DNA from: Poindextera sp963706385
Lineage (GTDB): Bacteria > Pseudomonadota > Alphaproteobacteria > Caulobacterales > Caulobacteraceae
Assembly (NCBI GenBank): GCA_963706385.1
Contig: OY970153.1
Span: 1,674,001 to 1,738,000 of the forward strand
Reading direction: 5' to 3'
Length of the DNA: 64,000 nt
Below, one piece after another: positions 43,319 to 54,575 of the stretch (the stretch's first letter is position 1; every line of letters begins with the position of its first letter). Both the position numbers and the translations under genes were made by a program. Below the pieces are notes generated by a model that saw only the letters and a list, made by a program, of their open reading frames with translations, had not been told where the DNA came from and made no database searches.

Positions 43319-46300
43319 CTACCAGGCGTCGATGTAGCGACGCCGCGCGCCGGGCGGGCGCGGCTTCATCGACTTCAGGCCGCGCAGGATCCAGTCGCGC
43401 GAGGCCATCGGGTCGATCACCGCGTCGATCTCGACGGTCTGGGCGACGTTGACCGCCTTGCCCCGCTCGTAGCTCTTGGCCACCAGGGCGTCGAACAGCG
43501 CCTTCTGGGCCGCGGGGTCGGTCTCGGCCGCCAGCTCCTTGCTGTAGCCGAGCCGCACCGCGCCCTCCAGGCCCATGCCGCCGAACTCGCCGGTCGGCCA
43601 GGCGACGGTGAAGAAGCTGGCCGGAAAGGTCCCGCCGGTCATCGCCTGGGCGCCCAGGCCATAGCCCTTGCGCACCACGATGGTGAAGATCGGGACCGAC
43701 ATCGACGCCGCGACGATGAACATCCGCGAGCCGTGGCGGATGGGCGCGGTCTTCTCCGACTCCGGACCGACCATGAAACCGGGCGTGTCGCACAGCGACA
43801 GGAGCGGCAGCTCGAAGGCGTCGCACAGCTGCATGAACCGTGCGGCCTTTGTCGCGCCGTCGGAGTCGATCGCTCCCCCTAGGAAGCGCGGGTCGTTGGC
43901 GATCAACCCCATCGGCCGGCCGGCGACGCGGACCAGGCCGGTGATCATCCCTCGTCCGAACGCGGAGCGCAGTTCCAGGAACGAGCCGTCATCGACCATC
44001 AGTTCGATCAGCGCCCGGATGTCGTAGACGCGCAGGCGGTTTTCCGGGATCGCGCGGCGCAGCCGCCGCTGGTCGGCGCAGCTCCAATCCGCGATCGGCC
44101 CCTGGAAATAGGCCAACACCCGCTTGGCCAGCGCCGCGGCCTCGACCTCGTCCTCGGCCACCAGATCGACCACGCCATTCTTGGTCTGCACCTCGATCGG
44201 TCCGACCTCCTCCGGCAGGTAGACCCCGAGGCCGCCGCCCTCGATCATCGCCGGGCCGGCCATGCCGATGGTCGAGGTCCTGGTCGCGATGGTCACGTCG
44301 CAGCAGCCGAAGAAGACCGCGTTGCCGGCGAAGCAGCGGCCGGCCACCACCCCGATCCGCGGCGCCAGCCCGCTGAGCCGCGCGAACGCCTCGAACGAGG
44401 GCACGTCCAGGCCGGTGGCGCCGATGCCGTCGGTGTCGCCCGGCCGCCCGCCGCCGCCCTCGGCGAACCAGATCACCGGCAGATGCTCGCGCTCGACCAC
44501 ATCGAGGATGCGGTCGGTCTTCTTATGATTGAGCCCGCCCTGGGTGCCGGCCAGGACGGTGTAGTCATAGGCCAGGATCGCGCAGCGCGACCGGGTCTCG
44601 TCGAACAGCGCGCCGTTGACCGTCCCGATGCCGGTGATCAGCCCGTCGGCCGGGGTGTTGACCATCAGGTCCTCGACCGAGCGCCGGCGCCGCTGGGCGG
44701 CGATGGCCAGGGCGCCGTATTCGATGAAGCTGCCGGGGTCGACCAGCGCCTCGACGTTCTCGCGGGCGGTGCGCATGTTCAGCTTGTGGCGTTTGGCGAC
44801 CGCGCCCGGCCGGTTCTCGTCCAGTCCCAGGCCGATGCGGGCCAGGGCCTCGGCCAGGTCCGGGCGGATGGCGTCCAGATCGACCACCTCGACCTGTTCG
44901 GCGCCGCCGTCGCCGACCTCGGCCGGCTCGATGAACGCCACCGTCTCGCCCTCGAACAGCACCTGGCCGACCGCGACGGGGATCTCGCGCACCCGCCCGC
45001 CCTGGCCGGCCTCCACCAAGTGCTCCATCTTCATCGATTCCAGCACCGCCACGGTCTGGCCGGGGCGCACCAGATCGCCGACCTCGACATTGATCGCGAT
45101 CACCAGGCCCTGGGTCGGCGCCGGCAGCGGCTCGGTCCCGTCCGGCCCGGCGCGCGTGGCGCGGGGCCCCCCCGCCGCCGACCAGGCCGCGTCCTCGAAA
45201 TAGTGCGGCCCGCCCGCGACGGCCTTCTCCAGGATCGAGGCGATGTTGTCCTCGACCAGACGGGTGGTCACCGCGCCGGCGTCCATCTCGGGGCGTTGCA
45301 GGATCGCGCGCAGGATCGGGATGTTGCTCGCCACCCCCTCCAGGCGGAACTCGTCGAGCGCGCGGATCGCCTTGCGCACCGCGTCGGCGAAGGCCGGGCC
45401 GCGGTCGTGCACGATCACCTTGGCCAGCAGGGAATCGAAATTCGGATTGGTCGCATAGCCGGAATAGCCGAAGGAATCGACGCGCACGCCGGGCCCCGAG
45501 GGCGGCTCGAACACCGACAGCACCCCGCCGGTGGGCTTGACCGCGCCGGCCGCGTTCATCGTCTCGGTGTTGACCCGAAGCTGGATGGCGTAGCCTCGCT
45601 GGGCCGGGGCCTCGGTCAGGCCGAGCTCGGCCAGCGAGCGGCCGCAGGCGACCTCGATCTGGGCCCGGACCAGGTCGACGCCGATGACTTCCTCGGTGAC
45701 CGTGTGCTCGACCTGCAGCCTGGCGTTGGCCTCGATGAAGACGAAGCTGTCCCCGCCCGCCTCGACCAGGAACTCGAAGGTGCCCAGGCTCTGGTAGTCG
45801 GCGGCGCGGGCCAGCCTCAACGCCGCCTCGGCCAGCCGGCCGCGCATCGCCTCGGACAGGTTCGGGCTGGGCGCGATCTCGATCAGCTTCTGGCGCCGAC
45901 GCTGCAGGCTGCAGTCGCGGTCGCCCAGGCAGACCAGCGCCCCGCCCGCGTCGCCGAGCACCTGCACCTCGATGTGCCGCGCCCGCTCGATCACCCGCTC
46001 GACATAGACCGCGCCGTCGCCGAACGCGGCCTGGGCCTCCGAGCAGCAGCGCTCATAGGCCTCGTCCAGTTCGTCCGCCCGGCGCACCAGACGCATGCCG
46101 CGCCCGCCGCCGCCGGCCGAGGCCTTGATCATTATCGCCGCCCCCGCCCCGAGCCCGGCGAAGAAGGCCTTGGCCTCCTCCAGGCTGGCGGCGCCCGCAG
46201 TGCCCTCGGCGACCGGCACCTCGTGGCCCAACGCCAGCGCCCGAGCCTGGGCCTTGTCGCCGAACAGCGCCAGCGCCTCGGGGCGCGGGCCGATGAAGGT

Positions 46301-46600
46301 CAGGCCGTGCTGGGCGCAGAGCCGGGCGAAGGCCGCCTGCTCGCTGAGGAAGCCATAGCCGGGATGGATCGCCTGACAGCCCGACTCCAGCGCCGCCCGC
46401 ACGATCGCGGCGCCGTCGAGATAGGCCTTGGCCCCCACGCCGGCCAGCGCCACCGCCTGGTCGCTCGCGCGGGTGTGCAGCGAGCGGGCGTCATCCTCGG
46501 AATAGACGGCCGTCGACCTCAGCCCCAGCCCCGCGGCGGCGCGGGCGATGCGAACGGCGATCTCGCCTCGGTTGGCGATCAGGATGGCGTCAAAGCCCAT
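43319..46600 (-). CDS. Single-chain biotin-dependent acyl-CoA carboxylase (BC-BCCP-CT)
   Basis: One 1093-residue chain carries all three activities. Biotin carboxylase comes first (ILIANRGEIAVRIARAA, FVFIEANARLQVEHTVTEE, about residues 1-450). A biotinyl domain follows (LESMKMEHL; the biotin Lys is near residue 523), then carboxyltransferase halves (about 590-1093; GGRPGDTDG, then AQAMTGGTF). In most bacteria these are separate subunits. The layout matches the homo-oligomeric long-chain acyl-CoA carboxylases (LCC) described in mycobacteria and some proteobacteria; substrate here is not proved. Start MGFDAILIANRG is chosen; the upstream in-frame extension is not conserved. It lies 105 nt from the histidine kinase gene. 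Confidence 0.93.
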   Translation of the reverse strand: MGFDAILIANRGEIAVRIARAAAGLGLRSTAVYSEDDARSLHTRASDQAVALAGVGAKAYLDGAAIVRAALESGCQAIHPGYGFLSEQAAFARLCAQHGLTFIGPRPEALALFGDKAQARALALGHEVPVAEGTAGAASLEEAKAFFAGLGAGAAIMIKASAGGGGRGMRLVRRADELDEAYERCCSEAQAAFGDGAVYVERVIERARHIEVQVLGDAGGALVCLGDRDCSLQRRRQKLIEIAPSPNLSEAMRGRLAEAALRLARAADYQSLGTFEFLVEAGGDSFVFIEANARLQVEHTVTEEVIGVDLVRAQIEVACGRSLAELGLTEAPAQRGYAIQLRVNTETMNAAGAVKPTGGVLSVFEPPSGPGVRVDSFGYSGYATNPNFDSLLAKVIVHDRGPAFADAVRKAIRALDEFRLEGVASNIPILRAILQRPEMDAGAVTTRLVEDNIASILEKAVAGGPHYFEDAAWSAAGGPRATRAGPDGTEPLPAPTQGLVIAINVEVGDLVRPGQTVAVLESMKMEHLVEAGQGGRVREIPVAVGQVLFEGETVAFIEPAEVGDGGAEQVEVVDLDAIRPDLAEALARIGLGLDENRPGAVAKRHKLNMRTARENVEALVDPGSFIEYGALAIAAQRRRRSVEDLMVNTPADGLITGIGTVNGALFDETRSRCAILAYDYTVLAGTQGGLNHKKTDRILDVVEREHLPVIWFAEGGGGRPGDTDGIGATGLDVPSFEAFARLSGLAPRIGVVAGRCFAGNAVFFGCCDVTIATRTSTIGMAGPAMIEGGGLGVYLPEEVGPIEVQTKNGVVDLVAEDEVEAAALAKRVLAYFQGPIADWSCADQRRLRRAIPENRLRVYDIRALIELMVDDGSFLELRSAFGRGMITGLVRVAGRPMGLIANDPRFLGGAIDSDGATKAARFMQLCDAFELPLLSLCDTPGFMVGPESEKTAPIRHGSRMFIVAASMSVPIFTIVVRKGYGLGAQAMTGGTFPASFFTVAWPTGEFGGMGLEGAVRLGYSKELAAETDPAAQKALFDALVAKSYERGKAVNVAQTVEIDAVIDPMASRDWILRGLKSMKPRPPGARRRYIDAW

Positions 46601-46705
46601 CGAAGCGTTTCCAGATTTGGTTGTTGTCGGCGCAACCAAGTCGAACGGGCGTTTGATGTCAAACGGCGTGGGACGCGCGCGGGCGCATCGCCGCGCCCGC
46701 CGGCC

Positions 46706-48595
<1,890 letters not shown>

Positions 48596-48827
48596 TTCCG
48601 CGTCGCCCACTGTCGCCCGATCGCAACCGGCTCGGCCGCCATTTTGACCGCCTAGTCCCTAACGGTTCACTTCCACGCCGTGCTTCAAAGATAGTGGAAG
48701 ACCCTCTCGAAGACCGTTACGCGAGATTTCCGTCAAAAATCTTTCACCGATTGATTCAACCAAAAGGGCTGGCCCTGGCGTTAATTTTCTGTTTACTATG
48801 ATTTTCTCACGTCTGACGGAGGGTGCT

Positions 48828-49169
48828 TTGGAAAAGACGCTAATCGCTCAACGGGTGGCGACGAAACTGTTCGCCACCGAAAACGCCGTCGATGCGGCGA
48901 TCCTCGAAGCCAGCCAGCTTCTCGCGGGCTTGGTCGAAGCGCGGAACGAAATCGGCTTCTCGGCCGTGCTCGGCGGCGAGGCGGTGTCCAAGGTCTCGCT
49001 GGCGTTGTCGGCCCTGAGCGACAGCCGCCGCGCGATGGTCGAAGCGCACAACGAGCTGAATGAAGCCAAGCTGCGCCTTGGCGTCCGCACGCGGATGGTG
49101 GGCACGGGCCCGAAGGGTTACCTCGACGAAGCCAGCGACAATGTGGTGGAGCACCGCCGGGTCAGCTAA
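48828..49169 (+). CDS. Uncharacterised 113-residue helical protein
   Basis: I do not recognise this family. The protein is soluble and rich in Ala, Leu and Glu, consistent with two or three long helices (LFATENAVDAAILEASQLLAGLVEARNE; SLALSALSDSRRAMVEAHNELNEAKLRLG). I prefer a TTG start at this position because GGAGGG lies 6 nt upstream. An in-frame ATG 30 nt earlier lacks any ribosome site. It is divergent from the histidine kinase across a 232-nt AT-richer region, so the two may share regulation. Confidence 0.7.
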   Translation: MEKTLIAQRVATKLFATENAVDAAILEASQLLAGLVEARNEIGFSAVLGGEAVSKVSLALSALSDSRRAMVEAHNELNEAKLRLGVRTRMVGTGPKGYLDEASDNVVEHRRVS

Positions 49170-49239
49170 TCGGCCAGCGGCTTTGACGATATTAACGAAT
49201 TAAGGCTATCCGAGTTCCCGGCTATGTCGGGAACCCGGA

Positions 49240-49773
49240 ATGTCGTTTGCCGCCTATTTTTCGAGTGTTTACACGCTGCTCGGACTGGCCGGGTTGGTGG
49301 TGACCTGTGCATTCGCGTGGTGGAAGGGCGGGCCGCCCGAGCGCCTGGGCACGCTGATGCTGGCGGTGGGCTGGATCGGCGCCGACATCGCCCGCGGCTT
49401 CAGCAGCCAGATGGTGCCAACCGTCACCCTGTTCGTCTCGGACATCGTCCTGGCGATCGGATTCCTTTACATCGCCATCCGGTATTCCAGCCTGTGGCTG
49501 GGCGCGGTGATGATCTTGCAGGCGATCGCCTTCGCCCTGCACGCCGCCCAGATGTCCGCGTCCGACGCGCCGCGCTGGCACGGCTGGATCGTCTATCTCC
49601 TGCTCAACAACCTGATCAACTACCTGCTGCTGCTGGCCCTGGTCGGCGGAACGCTCGCCACCATCTCGCGCCGACGCCGGCTGGCGCGCGAAAAGGCTCA
49701 GTCCGAGGCCAAGATCGCCGAACGCGGCGACGCGTTCAAAGCTCCGCCGCCGCCGCCCGCAGCTGCGACCTGA
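49240..49773 (+). CDS. Uncharacterised four/five-helix membrane protein
   Basis: This 177-residue protein has five hydrophobic segments (LLGLAGLVVTCAFAWW, LGTLMLAVGWIGADI, VTLFVSDIVLAIGFLYIAI, LWLGAVMILQAIAFALHAA, VYLLLNNLINYLLLLALVGG) and a short basic cytoplasmic tail ending APPPPPAAAT. I cannot name the family. It is 70 nt after the helical protein gene, so possibly cotranscribed with it. Its last 76 nt overlap the 3' end of the LysR gene on the other strand. Confidence 0.75.
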   Translation: MSFAAYFSSVYTLLGLAGLVVTCAFAWWKGGPPERLGTLMLAVGWIGADIARGFSSQMVPTVTLFVSDIVLAIGFLYIAIRYSSLWLGAVMILQAIAFALHAAQMSASDAPRWHGWIVYLLLNNLINYLLLLALVGGTLATISRRRRLAREKAQSEAKIAERGDAFKAPPPPPAAAT

Positions 49774-50708
49774 GCCAGTCGAGCGGCGGAACTCTCGGAC
49801 AACTCGCGTCGCCACAACGCCTCGATCACGATCGGCGGCGAGGCGTAGGGCGGATCGAACAGCCGAAGTCCGTACTGGCCGGCCAGCGACCGGGCCAGCC
49901 GTTCCGGCGCCAGCGCCGCCATGTCGCTGCGGCTGACGATGGCGAGCGCGCTCTGGGCGTCCTGCACGGTCAGGCCAATGGTCCGGCGCCAGCCGCGGCC
50001 AGCGAGCGCGCCCTCGAACGCGCCGCCGTCGTCCCAGATCACGCGCCGCTCCAGGCCGCTCTCGTAGATCCGGCCATCGACGGCCTGGACCTGCTCGGCC
50101 GAAGCGGTGATCACATGCGCCAGTTCCGCCAACGTCTCCAGCGCCAACCGTTCGCCCCGCGCGGCGGGGTGATCGGCGCGCAGGGCCCAGACCATGGATT
50201 CGGCGAACAAGGTCTCACGATCGAACCGCTCGGCGGATCGGCCGAAACTGCCGATCGCCAGCTCCACCCGGCCACTCAGCAGATCATCGCCCAGCGTCGC
50301 GCTCGGAAACACCAGCCGCAGCTCGGCCGCCGGCGCGAAGCGGCGCAGCTTGGCGACGACGCCCGGCATGAGCACCGTGCCGATATAGGCGCCGCCGGCG
50401 ATGGTGAACCGGCGTTGGGTGTCGGCGGGCGTGAAGGTCGCCGGCGCGAGCGCCTGCTGCAGGTGATGCAGTCCATGGCGAAGGCGCGGCGCGATCTCCT
50501 CGGCCCGGGCGGTCGGGCGCATGCCGTCCGGACCGCGAATGAACAGCTCGTCCTGCAGCACATGGCGCAGGCGATTGAGCGCATGGCTGACCGCCGACTG
50601 CGTCAGGCCGAGCCGCGCGCCGGCCCGGGTGACGCTGCGCTCCTCGGCCAAGGCGTCGAACAGACGAAGCAGGTTGAGATCAAGCGCGTGAAAATGAACG
50701 TCTGGCAT
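49698..50708 (-). CDS. LysR-family transcriptional regulator
   Basis: The 336-residue protein has an N-terminal winged helix (LNLLRLFDALAEERSVTRAGARLGLTQSAVSHALNRLR, about residues 10-50) and a periplasmic-binding-protein-like effector domain. It is divergent from the HlyD/OMF pair across 195 nt and is the obvious candidate regulator of that pair. The C-terminal Gly-rich tail is the part that overlaps the convergent membrane-protein gene. Confidence 0.92.
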   Translation of the reverse strand: MPDVHFHALDLNLLRLFDALAEERSVTRAGARLGLTQSAVSHALNRLRHVLQDELFIRGPDGMRPTARAEEIAPRLRHGLHHLQQALAPATFTPADTQRRFTIAGGAYIGTVLMPGVVAKLRRFAPAAELRLVFPSATLGDDLLSGRVELAIGSFGRSAERFDRETLFAESMVWALRADHPAARGERLALETLAELAHVITASAEQVQAVDGRIYESGLERRVIWDDGGAFEGALAGRGWRRTIGLTVQDAQSALAIVSRSDMAALAPERLARSLAGQYGLRLFDPPYASPPIVIEALWRRELSESSAARLAQVAAAGGGGGALNASPRSAILASD

Positions 50709-50903
50709 AATGATCGTGACAATTTCTCATTTGGCTCATGACAGACCACACCCTACCTGCTGGATCAAGCGACGGCGCGCGGCCTTCCTCGCGAGGCCGC
50801 CTCGGCGCCATTTGTCGTCCGTCGCAATCACCTGTCTACTGGTGCGCCACATCCGCCTCGCGAGCCGATTCGGCGGGCACCGATACTGGTCTGGAAGTCA
50901 TTG

Positions 50904-51977
50904 ATGAGCTCGTTGGACTCGACCGAACCCTCAGTCCGTCGCCGGAGCTTGATGCAGCGTCTGCGCTGGCCGGTGATGATCGGGGTGGTCGAGCTGGCGC
51001 TGTTGATCGGTCTTTTCGCCTATCTGACCGGTGGTCGCTATGAGACGACCGACGACGCCCAGGTCGGCGGCGCGCGAGTGTCGATCAGCAGCAGCGTTTC
51101 TGGCCGGGTGGTCGAGATCGACGTGCGCGAGAACCAGTTCGTCCACGCCGGTCAGGTGCTGTTCCGCCTGGATGCCCAGCCATTCCAGACCGCATACGAT
51201 CAGGCCGCGGCCAGCCTGGCCGCCAGCCGGATGCAGGTCGACCAGCTCAAGGCGACCTACCGCCAGCGCCAGGCCGACGTGCGAACCGCCGAGGCGAGCC
51301 TGGATTATCTGGTGACCGACGCCCATCGTCAGGCGGCGCTGGTGGCCGCCGGCACGGCCACCGCGGCCCAGGTCGATCAGGCCCGGAGCCAGGTCGATCA
51401 GGGGCGCCAGCGGCTGGCGGCGGCGAGGGAGGCGGCGGCCGCGGCGCTCGCCGCGCTGGGCGGCAAGGCCGATATCGCGCCCGACGACCATCCTCTGGTG
51501 CGCCAGGCCGCGGCTGTGGTCGCGAACGCCGCGCTCAACCAATCCTATACCGACATCGTCGCGCCGGAGGACGGGATCGTCACCAAGGTCGACCAACTGC
51601 AGGTCGGCGACTACATCACCACCGCCACGCCGGTGTTCGCCCTGGTCGCGCGCCGCCTGTGGATCGACGCCAACTTCAAGGAAAACCAGCTCGAATACAT
51701 GCGCGCCGGCCAGACGGCGAAGGTCAAGCTCGACGCCTATCCCGATCAGCGCTTCGAGGCCAAGGTCGAGGCGCTCACCCCGGGGACCGGGTCGAGCTTC
51801 TCGCTGCTGCCGGCGGAAAACGCGACCGGAAATTGGGTCAAGGTGACCCAGCGCGTCCCGGTGCGGATCGTCTTCGCGCGCGACCCCGGGGTTCCGCTGG
51901 CGCCGGGCCTGAGCGCCTCGGTCACCGTCGACACCCGCCACCATCGCGACCTGTTCGGGTGGGAGCCGATCCAATGA
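50904..51977 (+). CDS. HlyD-family efflux adaptor (EmrA-like)
   Basis: This 357-residue periplasmic adaptor has one N-terminal helix (VMIGVVELALLIGLFAYLTGG), lipoyl halves (VGGARVSISSSVSGRVVEIDVREN; IVAPEDGIVTKVDQLQVGDYI), an about 100-residue coiled-coil hairpin and a beta-barrel with NFKENQLEYMRAGQ, the EmrA-type motif. EmrA normally partners an MFS pump (EmrB). None is encoded next to this gene; only the outer-membrane factor overlaps its stop (ATGA). A TTG just upstream of the ATG is an alternative start. Confidence 0.92.
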   Translation: MSSLDSTEPSVRRRSLMQRLRWPVMIGVVELALLIGLFAYLTGGRYETTDDAQVGGARVSISSSVSGRVVEIDVRENQFVHAGQVLFRLDAQPFQTAYDQAAASLAASRMQVDQLKATYRQRQADVRTAEASLDYLVTDAHRQAALVAAGTATAAQVDQARSQVDQGRQRLAAAREAAAAALAALGGKADIAPDDHPLVRQAAAVVANAALNQSYTDIVAPEDGIVTKVDQLQVGDYITTATPVFALVARRLWIDANFKENQLEYMRAGQTAKVKLDAYPDQRFEAKVEALTPGTGSSFSLLPAENATGNWVKVTQRVPVRIVFARDPGVPLAPGLSASVTVDTRHHRDLFGWEPIQ

Positions 51978-53488
51978 GCGGCAGGTCGAATCCGACCTCG
52001 CGGGCGGCCTCGACCCGGCCGCTGCGCGTCGCCGCCCTGGCCGTCGGCGCGGCGGCCCTCGTGTCCGGCTGCGCCGCCGTCGGCCCCGACTTCCAGCGGC
52101 CCGCGCCGCCGGGGTCGGACAGCTACGCCCAGGCCGGCGACACCGCCAACGGCGGACCGATCGACGCCGTGGTCGGCAAGAAGGTCGTGGCCGACTGGTG
52201 GACCCTGTTCCAATCCCCAGCGCTGGATGAGCTGGTGCGCGAGGCGATCGCCAACAACAAGACCCTGGAAGCCGCGCGAGCGCGGCTGGCGGCGGCGCGG
52301 GCCGCCGAGGGCGCGGACACCGGCCTGGCCTTCGCCAACCTCGACTCCGGTTTCAAGCGTGAGGGGTTCAACTTTACCGCCACGGGCTTCCCCACGCGCT
52401 CATTTCCCGCGGGCTTTCCGACCAATCCCGCGATCAACATCTACACGATCGGCGCCAACGTCAGCTACAACCTCGACCTGTTCGGCCATGTGCGCCGGCT
52501 CAAGGAAGCCCACAAGGCCGATACGGAAACCCAGGCGCAGGAGCTGGACGCGGCCTATCTGACCTTGACCGGCCATGTCGTGGCCCAGGCCCTGACCATC
52601 GCCGACGCGAACATCCAGATCAGCGCGCTCAGCGATATCGTCGCCAACGACGAAACCGACCTCACCATGGTGCGCAGGGCCCGCGGCGCCGGCGGCGCCG
52701 CCGACGCGGACGTCAAGACGATCGAGACCGAACTCGCGGAGGACCTGGCCGCCATTCCGGCGCAGAGACAGCGCCTGGCGGCCGCGCGTCACCAACTGGC
52801 CGTGCTGGTTGGCAAGGAGCCCGGCCAATGGTCTCCGCCGGATTTCGACGCCCACTTCGGCGCCCTGCCCGAGCGTCTGCCGGTCGCCCTGCCCTCCGAG
52901 CTGGTGCACACACGTCCGGACATATTGGCGGCCGAAGCCCGGTTGCACGCCGCGACGGCGCGAATTGGGGTCGCGACCGCCGCCCTCTATCCGAACATCA
53001 CCCTGTCCGCCGGCGCGAGCCAGGACTCCATCACTCCGGAAAAGATTTTCTCGCCGATCGCGAACAGCTACGCCTTGGGTCCGGCCCTGACCCTGCCGTT
53101 GTTCGATTCCGGCGAACTGCACGCCAAGAAGCGAGAGGCCGAAGCGAACGCCCAAGCCGCGCTGGCCGACTACGAACAGACGGTTCTGGCCGCCTTCGCT
53201 CAGGTCGACGATGCGCTGCAGGCCATCGCGCACGACAACGACGCCTACGCCGAACTGTCCCGGGCGCTCGACGCGGCGACGTCGAAGCTCGAGATGATGC
53301 GCGGGGGCTATCGCGCCGGCGGGGTCAGCGCGCTGCAGCTGGTGGACGCCGAGCGCAGCTGGCGGCGCACCCGCCTTGGCCTGTCCGAACAGGGTGTCGG
53401 CCGCTACGCCGACGCCGCCCTGCTGCTGTTGGCCGCCGCCAATGTGCCGCCCGGCGTCGCCGAGGCCGGACCGCCGGCCAATCCCTGA
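51974..53488 (+). CDS. NodT-family efflux outer-membrane lipoprotein (second copy)
   Basis: A 504-residue outer-membrane factor with lipobox VSGCAAVGPDFQRP, OEP repeats (DELVREAIANNKTLEAARARLAAAR; HTRPDILAAEARLHAATARIGVATAALYP) and C-terminal GGVSALQLVDAERSWRRTR. It is coupled by a 4-nt overlap to the EmrA-like adaptor. The two probably assemble with a pump encoded elsewhere. It is distinct from the outer-membrane factor of the RND cluster. Confidence 0.93.
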   Translation: MSGRSNPTSRAASTRPLRVAALAVGAAALVSGCAAVGPDFQRPAPPGSDSYAQAGDTANGGPIDAVVGKKVVADWWTLFQSPALDELVREAIANNKTLEAARARLAAARAAEGADTGLAFANLDSGFKREGFNFTATGFPTRSFPAGFPTNPAINIYTIGANVSYNLDLFGHVRRLKEAHKADTETQAQELDAAYLTLTGHVVAQALTIADANIQISALSDIVANDETDLTMVRRARGAGGAADADVKTIETELAEDLAAIPAQRQRLAAARHQLAVLVGKEPGQWSPPDFDAHFGALPERLPVALPSELVHTRPDILAAEARLHAATARIGVATAALYPNITLSAGASQDSITPEKIFSPIANSYALGPALTLPLFDSGELHAKKREAEANAQAALADYEQTVLAAFAQVDDALQAIAHDNDAYAELSRALDAATSKLEMMRGGYRAGGVSALQLVDAERSWRRTRLGLSEQGVGRYADAALLLLAAANVPPGVAEAGPPANP

Positions 53489-53501
53489 GACTTAGCCGGG
53501 C

Positions 53502-54434
53502 TCAGCAGACCGGGCAGTGTTCGCCGCGGGCCTGTTCGATCTGGAGGGTGGCGTGGCGCACGCCGAAGCGGCGCTCCAGCGCCTCGGCGACGGCGGCGCG
53601 GAAACTATCCTCCTCGTCGCGGCCTGGCCGCACGAGATGGGCGGTCAGCGCCATCTCGGTGGTGCTCATCGCCCAGACGTGCAGGTCGTGAACGTCGGTG
53701 ACCCCGGCGCTCTGCGACAGGAAGGCGTGGATGCCGGGCAGGTCCGCCCCGGGCGGCGCCGCGTCGAGCGCCAGGTCGACCGCCTCGCGCAGCAGGCCCC
53801 AGGTCCCGGTCACGATCACGGCCACGATGGCGATGCTGGTCATCGGGTCGAGCCAGGTCCAGCCGGTGACGGCGATCAGCCCCGCCGTCACGATCACCCC
53901 GACCGAAACCAGCGCGTCGCCCGCCATGTGCAGGAAGACGCCGCGCGCATTCACGTCGCCGTGGCGGGCGCGCAGGAACATCAGCGCGGTCGCGGTGTTG
54001 ATCGCCACCCCGACGAGGGCGACCAGCATGACCACGCCAGACTGCACCGGCTCGGGCTTCATCAGCCGATGGACGGCTTCCAGCACGATCGCGCCGCTGA
54101 CGAACATCAGGACGACGCCGTTGGTCAGGGCTGCCAGCACCGTCGCCTTGCCGAAACCGTAGGTGCGCTGGCCGCGCGCCGGCCTGCGCGCCAGCCACAT
54201 GGCGCCCCCGGCCAGCATCAGGCCCAGCACGTCGGACAGGTTGTGGCCGGCGTCGGCGATCAGGGCGGTGGAATTGGCGAACAGGCCCGCGCCCGCCTCC
54301 ATCGCCACGATGGCGACGTTCAGGCCGATCGCCAGGCCGTAGCGCGGATCGCCTGGCGAGGCGTGGTGGTGGCCATGCGCATGGGCGTGACCGTGGTCGT
54401 GCGCATGGTCGTGATCGTCTGCGTGATCGGTCAT
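53502..54434 (-). CDS. Cation diffusion facilitator metal exporter
   Basis: This 310-residue Zn/Co/Cd-type CDF transporter has a His-rich N-terminus (DHDHAHDHGHAHAHGHHH) that may sense or collect metal, then six helices with transport-site motifs DAGHNLSDV in helix 2 and HMAGDALVSVG in helix 5 (HxxxD pairs). A cytoplasmic domain follows with HDLHVWAMSTTEMALTAHL and a closing HCPVC. It should export divalent metal in exchange for protons. It is convergent with the outer-membrane factor gene and divergent from dapE. Confidence 0.95.
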   Translation of the reverse strand: MTDHADDHDHAHDHGHAHAHGHHHASPGDPRYGLAIGLNVAIVAMEAGAGLFANSTALIADAGHNLSDVLGLMLAGGAMWLARRPARGQRTYGFGKATVLAALTNGVVLMFVSGAIVLEAVHRLMKPEPVQSGVVMLVALVGVAINTATALMFLRARHGDVNARGVFLHMAGDALVSVGVIVTAGLIAVTGWTWLDPMTSIAIVAVIVTGTWGLLREAVDLALDAAPPGADLPGIHAFLSQSAGVTDVHDLHVWAMSTTEMALTAHLVRPGRDEEDSFRAAVAEALERRFGVRHATLQIEQARGEHCPVC

Positions 54435-54575
54435 GCGGGCGATAGCGTGCGGCTCGTGGGAATCAGAGCCTCTAGGTAATTCAGCCGGCGATCCCGCGCC
54501 AGGGGCCGTCGGATACGCGCGGGCTCGGGCCGCCTCGCGATTGCCGTCCGCGCGCATAACCGCTAAGCGCGGAAC

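Noticed and set aside
48781..48795. CtrA-like box TTAA-N7-TTTA before the small helical gene
   Set aside because: One half-site mismatches the TTAA-N7-TTAA consensus and a single near-match in AT-rich sequence is weak evidence.
50738..51043. Frame beginning MTDHTLPAGSSDGA as a gene
   Set aside because: It overlaps the adaptor start in another frame and has no family similarity; kept only as a possible remnant in the missing-pump finding.
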